Positions 26,297 through 33,954 of a stretch of 64,000 nucleotides of DNA are shown here, one piece after another. The notes under the pieces were generated by a model. The model was not told the origin of the DNA. It worked only from the letters and a program-made list of their open reading frames with translations, and ran no database searches. The translations under genes were made by a program, and so were the position numbers. Each line of letters opens with the position of its first letter. Within the stretch, counting starts at the first letter, position 1. The DNA is from an uncultured Sutterella sp. (GTDB lineage: Bacteria; Pseudomonadota; Gammaproteobacteria; Burkholderiales; Burkholderiaceae_F): assembly GCA_949287305.1 (NCBI GenBank), contig CASEFX010000013.1:58158-122157 (forward strand), read 5' to 3'.

Positions 26297-26339
26297 TTGC
26301 GAAAACGAAATCAATGTCTATAATGCCCAAGTATAGACA
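26297..26339 (+). promoter_or_regulatory. copA promoter with overlapping operator dyad
   Basis: TTGCGA (26297-26302), 16 nt, TATAAT (26319-26324). A perfect dyad TGTCTATA-N9-TATAGACA (26315-22 and 26332-39) covers the -10 box and start site, the layout of a repressor operator. It is not the CopY box or the CueR site that I know. Confidence 0.75.
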
Positions 26340-26424
26340 ATTCGGACCGTTGGGGGTAGATGGAATCCCCTCCCTTGGTCCCGACGGACACGGCTTCTCT
26401 CGGAGCCGTTCCACAGGAATCCAC

Positions 26425-29049
26425 ATGGAAAAGATCACACTCAACGTCACGGGCATGACCTGCGCAGCCTGCGTGGGACGCGTAGAACGGGCCGCCCACA
26501 AGGTTCCCGGCTGCGAAGGCGCCGTCGTCAACCTCCTGACCGAAGAACTCAAGGTCGAAGTCCCCGACGGCAAGGCGGGGGAAGCCGCCGACGGCCTCGT
26601 CAAGGCGATCGCCGAGGCGGGCTACGGCGCGCGCGTCAAAAGCGCTCCGGGGCGCTCGGCTTCGGGGAAGGCCCCCGAAGCGAACGTGCGCCCGAAGGCG
26701 CTCGCGCTCGAAGCCTACGCGAACTACCGCAACCGCTTCCTGCGCTCGCTCGTCTTTGCGGTGCCGCTTCTGATCCTCAGCATGGGTCCGATGATGGGGC
26801 TCAGCCTTCCCTTCGGGCTCGGCACCGACGAGGCGGCGCTCGTCACGGCGCTTTTGCAGCTCCTTCTCACGCTCCCCGTCGTCTTTCTTCACACCGAGAC
26901 CTTCAAGAAGGGCTTCGTCACCCTTTTCCACCGCAACCCCGGCATGGAGACCCTCCTTGCGACGGGCAGCGGCGCGGCGCTCGTCTACAGCCTCGCCATG
27001 CTCTTTTCGATGGCGAACGATCCTTCGCAGGCGGCCCACGGTCTCCATCACCTCTACTTTGAGTCGGCGGCCGTGATCCTCACGCTCGCTTCCCTCGGTA
27101 AGACCCTTGAGAGCCGCGCGAAGGCGGGCACGACCTCGGCCGTCGAGGCGCTCCTTGACCTCACGCCCCCGCGCGCCATGCGCCGCGAAGGCGGCATCGA
27201 AGTCGAAGTCCCCGTCGACGCCCTGCGCGTGGGTGACGACGTCGTGATCCGCACGGGCGAGCGCATTCCCGCCGACGGCATCGTCGTCCTCGGCTCGGGA
27301 AGCGTCGACGAATCCGGCATGACGGGCGAATCGCTCCCCGTCGACAAGACGAAAAACGACCGCGTCAACGCCGGGACGCTTCTCGTTTCGGGCCACATCA
27401 CCTTCAGCGTGACGCACACCGGCGCCGACACGGCGCTCGGTCAAATCATCTCGCTCGTCGAGGACGCCGTCGCGACGAAGGCCCCGATCGCCCGCAAGGC
27501 CGACACGATCGCGCTCTGGTTCGTGCCGATCGTCCTCGGGATCGCGCTCGTCACCTTCATCTTCTGGTACGCCTCGGGCTCTCCCCTCGAAGACGCTCTC
27601 ACCTACGCGATTTCGGTCCTCGTCATCTCCTGCCCCTGCGCGCTCGGGCTTGCCACCCCGACCGCCGTCATGGCGGGTACGGGCCGGGGCGCTTCGCTCG
27701 GGATTCTCTGGAAGAACGCGGAATCCCTCGAAAACCTCGGACGCGCGAAGACCCTCTTTTTGGATAAGACCGGCACCATCACCGAAGGCCGTCCGCAGGT
27801 GGCGCGCTGGATTCTCTCGGACCGTTCGGACACGCCGACCGTTCTCTCGGCCCTCGCCGCCGTCGAATCGAAGTCCGAACACCCGCTCGCGCGCGCCGTC
27901 ACGGAAAGCCTCGCCGACCTCGGGCACTGGGACGAATCGAGTCCGGTCGAAGCCGACGAATTCGAACAGGTAGCGGGCGTGGGCCTCACGGGGCGCCTCG
28001 GCGACCTGCGCCTTCGCGTCGGCAACCGCCGCACGCTCGCCGAAAGCGGCGTGGAACTTCCCGATTCTTGGCAGGAAGCCTGGAACAAGATGGAAAAGGA
28101 AGGCCTCACGGTTCTCGTGACGCTCGTGGCCCGCGGCCTGCATTGGGAGCCCGCGGCCCTTGCGGGGCTCTCCGACCGAGTCCGCGACGATTCGCGTGAA
28201 GCGCTCGCGGCGCTGCGCAAGGAAGGCGTGCGCGTCACGATGCTCACGGGCGACGGCCGAGCCGCCGCCGAAGCCGTTGGCCGGGCCGCCGGGTTCGAGA
28301 AGGACGACATCCGCGCCGAACTTCTTCCCGCCGACAAGGCGCGCTTCGTGCGCGAAGCGACGGCCGCCTCCCCGCACCCCGTCCTCATGGCCGGGGACGG
28401 CATCAACGACGCCCCCGCACTGGCGAGCGCCACGGTCGGGATCGCGATCGGCTCGGGCACCGAAGCCGCGCTCTCTTCGGCCGACGTGGTCTTGTCGAAG
28501 AGCCGCCTCTCGCAGATCGCGGACGCGCTCTTTCTCTCGCGCGCGGTCCTTCGCAACATCTATGAAAACCTTTTCTGGGCGCTCGGCTACAACACCGTGA
28601 TGATTCCGATCGCGGCGGGGCTCTTTGCGTCCCAGGGCCTTCGCATGAGCCCGATGCTCGCGGCCCTTGCGATGAGCCTCTCGTCCGTGAGCGTCGTCAC
28701 GAACGCCCTGCGTCTCACCCGCTGGCGCCCGCCCGTCAACTTCACGGAAAGCGCGTCGGACGAAAACCGCGGCTCGGCCGAAGTCCGCACGCTCTCTCTT
28801 CCCGTTTCTTCTCAAACCACCACTTCGGAGGATTCCGTCATGGAAAAAATCGTTCACATTGAAGGCATGTCCTGCCAGCACTGCGTGCGCGCCGTCGACA
28901 AGGTTCTGCGCGCCGTTCCCGGCGTCGCCGACGTCCGCGTGAGCCTTGAAGAAAAGCGCGCCGTCGTCGTGTCGCCGCTTCCCGTCGACGACGAAGCGAT
29001 CCGCAAGGCCATCACCGAAGAAGGCTTTACGGTCACCGGCATCGAATAA
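26425..29049 (+). CDS. copA: Cu(I)-exporting P1B-type ATPase with C-terminal CopZ-like domain
   Basis: 874 residues from the ATG at 26425 (AGGAA upstream). N-terminal heavy-metal-associated domain with GMTCAAC (Cys13, Cys16); transmembrane Cys-Pro-Cys (403-405) typical of Cu/Ag pumps; phosphorylation Asp447 in DKTGT; SEHPLA; hinge GDGIND (Asp658). The pump ends at about residue 770; a Ser/Thr-rich linker leads to a second metal domain, GMSCQHC (Cys817, Cys820), at the C terminus, which is an unusual place. That domain starts with a Met preceded by a good SD. It exports cytosolic copper across the inner membrane. Confidence 0.92.
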   Translation: MEKITLNVTGMTCAACVGRVERAAHKVPGCEGAVVNLLTEELKVEVPDGKAGEAADGLVKAIAEAGYGARVKSAPGRSASGKAPEANVRPKALALEAYANYRNRFLRSLVFAVPLLILSMGPMMGLSLPFGLGTDEAALVTALLQLLLTLPVVFLHTETFKKGFVTLFHRNPGMETLLATGSGAALVYSLAMLFSMANDPSQAAHGLHHLYFESAAVILTLASLGKTLESRAKAGTTSAVEALLDLTPPRAMRREGGIEVEVPVDALRVGDDVVIRTGERIPADGIVVLGSGSVDESGMTGESLPVDKTKNDRVNAGTLLVSGHITFSVTHTGADTALGQIISLVEDAVATKAPIARKADTIALWFVPIVLGIALVTFIFWYASGSPLEDALTYAISVLVISCPCALGLATPTAVMAGTGRGASLGILWKNAESLENLGRAKTLFLDKTGTITEGRPQVARWILSDRSDTPTVLSALAAVESKSEHPLARAVTESLADLGHWDESSPVEADEFEQVAGVGLTGRLGDLRLRVGNRRTLAESGVELPDSWQEAWNKMEKEGLTVLVTLVARGLHWEPAALAGLSDRVRDDSREALAALRKEGVRVTMLTGDGRAAAEAVGRAAGFEKDDIRAELLPADKARFVREATAASPHPVLMAGDGINDAPALASATVGIAIGSGTEAALSSADVVLSKSRLSQIADALFLSRAVLRNIYENLFWALGYNTVMIPIAAGLFASQGLRMSPMLAALAMSLSSVSVVTNALRLTRWRPPVNFTESASDENRGSAEVRTLSLPVSSQTTTSEDSVMEKIVHIEGMSCQHCVRAVDKVLRAVPGVADVRVSLEEKRAVVVSPLPVDDEAIRKAITEEGFTVTGIE
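28840..29049 (+). other. Internal start giving a 69-residue CopZ-like chaperone
   Basis: Within copA, in the same frame, CGGAGGA lies 5 bp before an ATG at 28840. Translation from here would give a complete 69-residue CopZ-type copper chaperone (metal motif MSCQHC). Whether it is made separately is not known; E. coli obtains a CopZ-like product from copA by a different route (frameshift). Confidence 0.5.
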
Positions 29050-29203
29050 GTTTTCGCAGTGCGAACAACTCATTCGGCATTGAGCGCGAAAGGAGCCGCT
29101 TTTTTCGAGAGATCCTCTTTCGGAAGGAGCGACTCTTTCGCTTTGTCAGGCTATACTGTTTCTCCTCTTTGAGACCTTGCCTACAACACAAAAAGGAAAC
29201 GGC

Positions 29204-29629
29204 ATGACAAACCCTTCCGAAGAAAAGACGACGACCGCGCCGCAGAGACCGCAGCGCGTAGACCGCATGGCCCGCCTCGAAACCATTCCGAGGCTCAATG
29301 AAGAGAAACGCACGCTTGAAGCGATGGTGGCGAGCTTCTGTCACGCGCATCACGGCACGAAAAAGGGCGAACTCTGCGACAACTGCCGCGACTTTCTCGC
29401 CTACGCCCTGAAGCGTCTTGCCTGCTGTCCGTACGGCGGCGACAAACCCGCCTGCGCGCGCTGCAAGATTCACTGCTACCGCCCGGCCGAAAAGGCCCGC
29501 GCCCGCGACATCATGCGCTGGGCGGGTCCGCGCCTCATCTTCTCGCACCCCGTGCTCACCATCAAGCACATGTGGTATCAGTTCACGAAGGAAGCGCCCG
29601 AAAAGCCCCGCAACCGTTCGCAAAAATAA
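29204..29629 (+). CDS. YgbA-like nitrous-oxide-stimulated promoter family protein
   Basis: 141 residues with eight cysteines in the YgbA_NO pattern: SFCHAHH, CDNC, ACCPYGGDKPACARCKIHCY, followed by the conserved RDIMRWAGPRLIFSHP. No signal peptide. The E. coli homologue is induced by nitric oxide stress and supports recovery from it; the biochemical role is unknown, metal or Fe-S binding by the cysteines is likely. AAAGGA precedes the ATG. A TATACT at 29152-29157 may be its -10 box. Next gene starts 44 bp later and may be co-transcribed. Confidence 0.85.
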   Translation: MTNPSEEKTTTAPQRPQRVDRMARLETIPRLNEEKRTLEAMVASFCHAHHGTKKGELCDNCRDFLAYALKRLACCPYGGDKPACARCKIHCYRPAEKARARDIMRWAGPRLIFSHPVLTIKHMWYQFTKEAPEKPRNRSQK

Positions 29630-29673
29630 CATGGGACGAACGAATCGTCCCCGAAAACCCTTTCACAACAACC

Positions 29674-30018
29674 ATGCTTTGGCTCATTTTCCCCGCGCTC
29701 GCGCACGTTTTGTTCGCGGCGCACCTGCTCTTTCACGGCGCCGCCCTGTGGGTCGTGGCGCTCCCGATCGTTGCGCTCGTCCTCGCCTTCGTGCCGGTGC
29801 GCTACATGAACCGTCTGCAGCAGATCTGCCTGCTCTGCTACGCCTGCGAATGGGCGTATTCGACCTACGAACTCGTCGCTCGCCGCATCCTTGAAGGCCG
29901 CAGCTACCACCCGGCGCTTGAAATCATGGCGGGCGTGGCGCTCTTCACGCTCTTGACGGCTCTCGTCTTCTACCGTCCGAAGCTCCTTGCCTACTACCGC
30001 TGTCCCAAGCGGTGCTGA
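29674..30018 (+). CDS. Small Cys-rich membrane protein
   Basis: 114 residues, not recognised. Three hydrophobic segments (about 1-20, 24-42 and 84-100). Between the second and third lies CLLCYAC (Cys52, 55, 58), and the C terminus is CPKRC (Cys110, Cys114). The cysteine spacing suggests a metal or redox site at the membrane face. Its neighbour is the Cys-rich YgbA-like protein, hinting at a shared role in NO or metal stress. The SD is weak, so the start may differ. Confidence 0.6.
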   Translation: MLWLIFPALAHVLFAAHLLFHGAALWVVALPIVALVLAFVPVRYMNRLQQICLLCYACEWAYSTYELVARRILEGRSYHPALEIMAGVALFTLLTALVFYRPKLLAYYRCPKRC

Positions 30019-30036
30019 TTCGCGACGGCATCGAAA

Positions 30037-30071
30037 ACGAAGGGCCCGGGAAGAATCCCGAGCCCTTTCGC
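30037..30071. terminator. Bidirectional terminator
   Basis: AAGGGC-C-CGGG / CCCG-A-GCCCTT hairpin between convergent genes, followed by TTTCG on the plus strand and TTCGTTTT on the minus. Confidence 0.65.
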
Positions 30072-30088
30072 TTATGCGGCGTCGAAAC

Positions 30089-30871
30089 TCATTCGAGCCA
30101 GGTCTTCGCGAGCTTCGCGTGTTCGCCGCGAAGTTCCGTGATGTCCCACAGGTACTTCATGACGCGCAGATACTCGGCGTCGTCCGCGGGCATCCAGAAG
30201 CCCATCACGCTCTTGGGCGTAAGGGGATTCTCAATGAAGGCGGCGTGGAGTTTCCCTGCGTACTTCTTCGCGTAGAGCTTCGCCTCCATGGTTTCCGTGA
30301 TCATGACGTCGCCCTTGCCTTCGGCGATGAGGCCCGGGATTTCGGCGTTGTTCGGATGGGTCGAGACCTGGGCCTTCGTCAGGTGTTCGAGCACGTACTT
30401 TTCGTTCGTGCCGCCCGGATTCTTGATGACGCGCACGTCGGGCTGATTGAGGCTCTCGGGCGTCGTGAAGCGGTCCTTCTTGGCGGCCGGAACGAGCGCG
30501 GCCTTGCCGAAGGGCGCGTAGCCCGGAAGGAAGTCGCCCACCTTGAGGCGCGCCACCGTCTGCGTGATGCCGCCCACGGCCACGTCGAACTTGTCGCCCT
30601 GCAGATCCTTCGTGAGGTTCGACCAGGAGGTCGGAACGATTTCCACCTTCCAGCCCGCCGCCGCGGCAAGCGCCTTGACGAGGTCGATGTCGTAGCCCGC
30701 GTAGCCGTTCGCTTCCTTCATCGCAAACGGTCGGTAGTCGCCCGGGGTGCCGACGCGCAGAACCTTCGTTTCCTCGATGCGGTCGAGACGTTCGCCCGCC
30801 TGCGCGGGGAGAGCCGCAACGAGAGATCCAAGCGCGGCGGCCATCAGCGTGATTTTCGTGAGTTTCGTCAT
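30089..30871 (-). CDS. Exported PheC-like cyclohexadienyl dehydratase / solute-binding protein (copy 2)
   Basis: 260 residues with a Sec signal (KITLMAAALGSLVAALPAQA). The mature part begins GERLDRIEETKVLRVGTPGDYRPFA and includes YAGYDIDLV, GGITQTVARL and NPGGTNEKYV, closely following periplasmic PheC (prephenate/arogenate dehydratase built on a solute-binding fold). NPGGTNEK is shared with PheC. It could make phenylpyruvate or phenylalanine in the periplasm, or bind an aromatic solute; no ABC permease adjoins it. It follows copy 1 by 11 bp, clearly one operon and a tandem duplication. Confidence 0.72.
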   Translation of the reverse strand: MTKLTKITLMAAALGSLVAALPAQAGERLDRIEETKVLRVGTPGDYRPFAMKEANGYAGYDIDLVKALAAAAGWKVEIVPTSWSNLTKDLQGDKFDVAVGGITQTVARLKVGDFLPGYAPFGKAALVPAAKKDRFTTPESLNQPDVRVIKNPGGTNEKYVLEHLTKAQVSTHPNNAEIPGLIAEGKGDVMITETMEAKLYAKKYAGKLHAAFIENPLTPKSVMGFWMPADDAEYLRVMKYLWDITELRGEHAKLAKTWLE

Positions 30872-30882
30872 TTTCCCATTCC

Positions 30883-31656
30883 TTACTTGAGCCACTTGTC
30901 ATAGAGGGCGGCATGCTCGCCGCGGAGTTCCGTGATGTCCCAGAGGTACTGCATCACGCGCAGATATTCGGGATCGTCCGCCTGCACGAAGAAGGCCTTT
31001 TGAGCCTTGGGCGTGAGCGTGTCCTCGGCAAAGAGGACGGCGAGCTTGCCCGGATGCGCCTTGGCGTAGAGCTTCGCCTCCATCGTGTCCGTGATCATCA
31101 CGTCGCCCTTGCCTTCGGCGATGAGGCCGGGGATTTCGGCGTTTTTCTGATGGGTCGTCACCTGCGCCTTGGTTAGGTGCTGATTGACGTAAAGCTCGTT
31201 CGTGCCGCCCGGGTTCTTGATGACGCGCACGTCGGGCCGGTTGAGACTTTCGTGCGTCGTGAAGCGGTCCGCCTTCGAGGCGTTCACGAGCGCCACCTTT
31301 CCGAAGGTGACGTAGCCCGGCAAAAAGGCGCCGAGCTTGAGCCGCGCCACCGTGGGCGTGATCCCGCCCATCGCGACGTCGAATTTGTCGGCCTTGAAGT
31401 CGGCCGAAAGCTTGGGCCAGGTCGTGTCGACGTACTCGACCTTCCAGCCCGCGGCCCGGGCCATGGCTTCGAGGAGCTCCACGTCGTGCCCGACGTAGCG
31501 CCCGTTTTCCTTCATGGCGAAGGGTCTGTAATCACCCGGCGTTCCGACGCGCAGGGTTTTGGTTTCCTCAATGCGATCAAGTCGTTCGCCCGCCGTCACG
31601 CCGACGCAGAGTGCCGCGCCGAGCGTGATGGCGGCAAGAGCTGTGCGAATCCGCAT
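30883..31656 (-). CDS. Exported PheC-like cyclohexadienyl dehydratase / solute-binding protein (copy 1)
   Basis: 257 residues, Sec signal (MRIRTALAAITLGAALCVG), GGAGAG before the ATG at 31656. Very similar to the next gene: GERLDRIEETKTLRVGTPGDYRPFA, GHDVELL, GGITPTVARL, NPGGTNELYV and the shared C-terminal LWDITELRGEHA. Differences at the ends of the two active clefts (YVGHD against YAGYD; NELY against NEKY) suggest the copies have diverged in ligand. First gene of the pair. The 190 bp upstream (31657-31846) contain no other gene. Confidence 0.72.
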   Translation of the reverse strand: MRIRTALAAITLGAALCVGVTAGERLDRIEETKTLRVGTPGDYRPFAMKENGRYVGHDVELLEAMARAAGWKVEYVDTTWPKLSADFKADKFDVAMGGITPTVARLKLGAFLPGYVTFGKVALVNASKADRFTTHESLNRPDVRVIKNPGGTNELYVNQHLTKAQVTTHQKNAEIPGLIAEGKGDVMITDTMEAKLYAKAHPGKLAVLFAEDTLTPKAQKAFFVQADDPEYLRVMQYLWDITELRGEHAALYDKWLK

Positions 31657-31846
31657 GGTTCTCTCCGCAAAAAGATTTGATCCGATCCTCAAAATCGATT
31701 TTCTTTCGGCGGCCTTCCCTGCACAAGGGGGAGAGGGAACGATTTGCAGGTTCTTTTGCGGGAGGCAAAAGGCCTCGGGCGAATGCCTTGGGAGAGACAC
31801 CCTAGAGGTTTTCGAGGGGAAAGGGAAATTCCCGAGATTACGACCA

Positions 31847-31885
31847 AGGAAAAACCTCCCGAACCGTTGGCGGCGCGGGAGGTTT
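31847..31885 (-). terminator. Terminator of ppk2
   Basis: AAACCTCCC / GGGAGGTTT stem (16-nt loop) followed on the minus strand by TTTTTCC. Confidence 0.75.
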
Positions 31886-31906
31886 GAGGGCGGAATCAGG
31901 CGGAAA

Positions 31907-33052
31907 TCACTTCTTCTTTGCCTTTTCCTTCTCCTTACCCTTCTTGTCGTCGTAGTAGTCGCCGTTCGGGCTCGAGTAGGTGCCGTATTCGCAAACCGTG
32001 CTCGCGCGCGCGACGATCAGAGGATCGATTTCGCCCACGGCCTTGAGGTCGCGGTCTTCGTATTCGACGGTGTGCAAAAGGACGCGGATCGCGTTCAGAC
32101 GGGCGCGAAGCTTGTCGTCGCTCTTGATGATGATCCACGGCGCGTCCGCCGTGTCGGTGCGGTTGAACATCTGCTGCGAAGCGCGGGTGTAGTCGTCCCA
32201 GCGGTCGATCGAGGCGCGGTCGATGGGCGAGAGCTTCCAGTGCTTCAACGGATGGACTTCGCGTTCGCGGAAGCGCTTCAGCTGTTCTTCGCGGGAGACC
32301 GCGAACCAGAACTTGATGAGCGTGATGCCGCTTCGGATGAGGCTGCGTTCAAAGTCGGGGACTTCGCGCATGAAGTTTTCGTACTCTTCCTTCGTGCAGA
32401 AGCCCATCACGGGTTCGACCCCGGCGCGGTTGTACCAGGAGCGGTCGAAGAAGACGATTTCGCCCTTCGTGGGAAGGTGCGCCACATAGCGCTGGAAGTA
32501 CCACTGTCCGGCCTCGACGTCCGAGGGCTTCGGCAGAGCCACCACGCGCGCGCCGCGAGGATTGAGGTGTTCCATGAAGCGGCGGATCGTGCCGCCCTTG
32601 CCCGCCGCGTCGCGTCCTTCAAAGAGGATCACGATCTTGCGGCCCGTCTCCTTCACCCAGCGCTGGAGTTTCAGGAGTTCCACCTGCAGGTGATACTTTT
32701 CCTTTTCGTAGAGGGGATAGCTCATGCGGTTGACGTAGGGGTATTCGCCTTCACGCCAGTGCTGCGAGAGCTTGTTCATGTCGTCGGGCACGCGTTCCTT
32801 GACGCCGCGGCGCTTCACTTCCTTGTTGAGAAGCGCGCGGAGCATCAGGTCACGGCCGGTGTCGTCCAAATGCTCCATGATCGTGTCGACGGCTTCGTGC
32901 ATCGACGAATAGTCGCGCGTCAGAAGCATGGTCTTCACGAAGGCGCCCGCGTCGTGCTCGTCCGTGAAGCTCAACTTCACGTCGGGGGCGTCCTTCAGGT
33001 CGTCGAACATCGGAAGGTTCGTCTTTTTGTCGTTCTCTTGGGTCTGATCCAT
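31907..33052 (-). CDS. ppk2: Polyphosphate kinase 2
   Basis: 381 residues. PPK2 core with Walker A GRDAAGKGG (~135-143 from the M at 33052), lid-region RGARVVALPKPSD, and Walker B IVFFDRSWYNRAG, ending HPLKHWKLSPID. Uses polyphosphate to phosphorylate GDP or ADP. The ~90-residue N-terminal extension and Lys-rich tail (KKGKEKEKAKKK) lie outside the catalytic core. Monocistronic, with a terminator 22 bp downstream. The MDQTQEN start is chosen from the lack of homology upstream. Confidence 0.92.
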   Translation of the reverse strand: MDQTQENDKKTNLPMFDDLKDAPDVKLSFTDEHDAGAFVKTMLLTRDYSSMHEAVDTIMEHLDDTGRDLMLRALLNKEVKRRGVKERVPDDMNKLSQHWREGEYPYVNRMSYPLYEKEKYHLQVELLKLQRWVKETGRKIVILFEGRDAAGKGGTIRRFMEHLNPRGARVVALPKPSDVEAGQWYFQRYVAHLPTKGEIVFFDRSWYNRAGVEPVMGFCTKEEYENFMREVPDFERSLIRSGITLIKFWFAVSREEQLKRFREREVHPLKHWKLSPIDRASIDRWDDYTRASQQMFNRTDTADAPWIIIKSDDKLRARLNAIRVLLHTVEYEDRDLKAVGEIDPLIVARASTVCEYGTYSSPNGDYYDDKKGKEKEKAKKK

Positions 33053-33165
33053 AGCGGTTACTCTGAGGGTTCTTGTTTTGGTGGTGTTTCCCCGGGCATT
33101 CCTTGCCGCAGGACATTTTTCATTGTAGGACTGTAGGACGCATTCCAACAAGGCGCAAAAACGCG

Positions 33166-33211
33166 AAACGGGCGAAGCCCGAGTCCAAGAGGACGCGGCC
33201 TTCGCCCGTTT
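33166..33211 (-). terminator. Terminator of the flavodoxin gene
   Basis: AAACGGGCGAAG / CTTCGCCCGTTT, a perfect 12-bp stem, followed on the minus strand by CGCGTTTTTGC. Confidence 0.7.
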
Positions 33212-33231
33212 GGGAGAGGATCGACACCCGA

Positions 33232-33780
33232 TCAGCGGTGCTTTCTCACCCAGGCGAGGAGTTCTTCGCGCGAGGACGACACGTCGCCGCCCGGCACCCA
33301 GAAGCCCTCCTCGATCTTCGCCTTCGGAGCGAGTTTTCGGAGGTCGGCCCAGGCGCCGTCGGGAGAAGAGCTCCCCGAGGTGCAAAACGGCAGCACGCGC
33401 TTCCCTTCAAGCGGATGGTCCTTGAGGAAGGTGAGCATCGGCACCGAATAGCCGCCCCACCAATATGGCGACCCGAGCCAAATCGTGTCGTAGGCGGAAA
33501 GGTCCGGAATCGTCGTCTTGATCTCGCGGCGCTTCCCGGAAGCGCGTTCTTCACGCGCGATGTTCGTCATCGCGCCGTAGGACTCGGCGTAGGGTTCGAC
33601 GAGTTCGAGCTTCAAATAGTCGCTCTTCGTTTCCTCGGCGATCCAGCGCGCAAGCTGTTCTGTCGAGCCCGTGCGGCTGTAGATGATCACGATCGACTTC
33701 GATTGGGCCGCGCGAAGGGTCGGCACGGAAAGGGCCGCGGCGCCCGCGGCGGCGAGACGGAAAAGATTTCGGCGTTGCAT
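33232..33780 (-). CDS. Exported flavodoxin-like protein
   Basis: 182 residues. N terminus MQRRNLFRLAAAGAAALSVP has a twin-arginine and a short hydrophobic stretch, i.e. a Tat-like signal, fitting export of a folded flavoprotein. The flavodoxin domain follows: FMN phosphate loop YSRTGSTEQLA (34-44) and a WLGSPYWWGGYSVPM loop. It may hand electrons to exported reductases such as the two in this window; that link is inference. Opposite in orientation to nothing nearby; ends before a strong hairpin. Confidence 0.8.
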   Translation of the reverse strand: MQRRNLFRLAAAGAAALSVPTLRAAQSKSIVIIYSRTGSTEQLARWIAEETKSDYLKLELVEPYAESYGAMTNIAREERASGKRREIKTTIPDLSAYDTIWLGSPYWWGGYSVPMLTFLKDHPLEGKRVLPFCTSGSSSPDGAWADLRKLAPKAKIEEGFWVPGGDVSSSREELLAWVRKHR

Positions 33781-33954
33781 GAGGTGTCCTCCCTGAAGAA
33801 TACGGAATGCCTTTCGACATTCACTCTATGCGGGCGCTCCCGCGCACGCCAATGAATTTTCCACATGCGGAATCATGCCGAAAAAGCATGACCTGAAAAT
33901 CCTTCCCGGAGAGGCGAAAAAAGGAAATTTTCCTTCCCCGCCCGCAACAATCGC

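Noticed and set aside
26311..29073. A 920-codon open frame opposite copA
   Set aside because: Shadow of a clear P-type ATPase gene; no domains, skewed composition.
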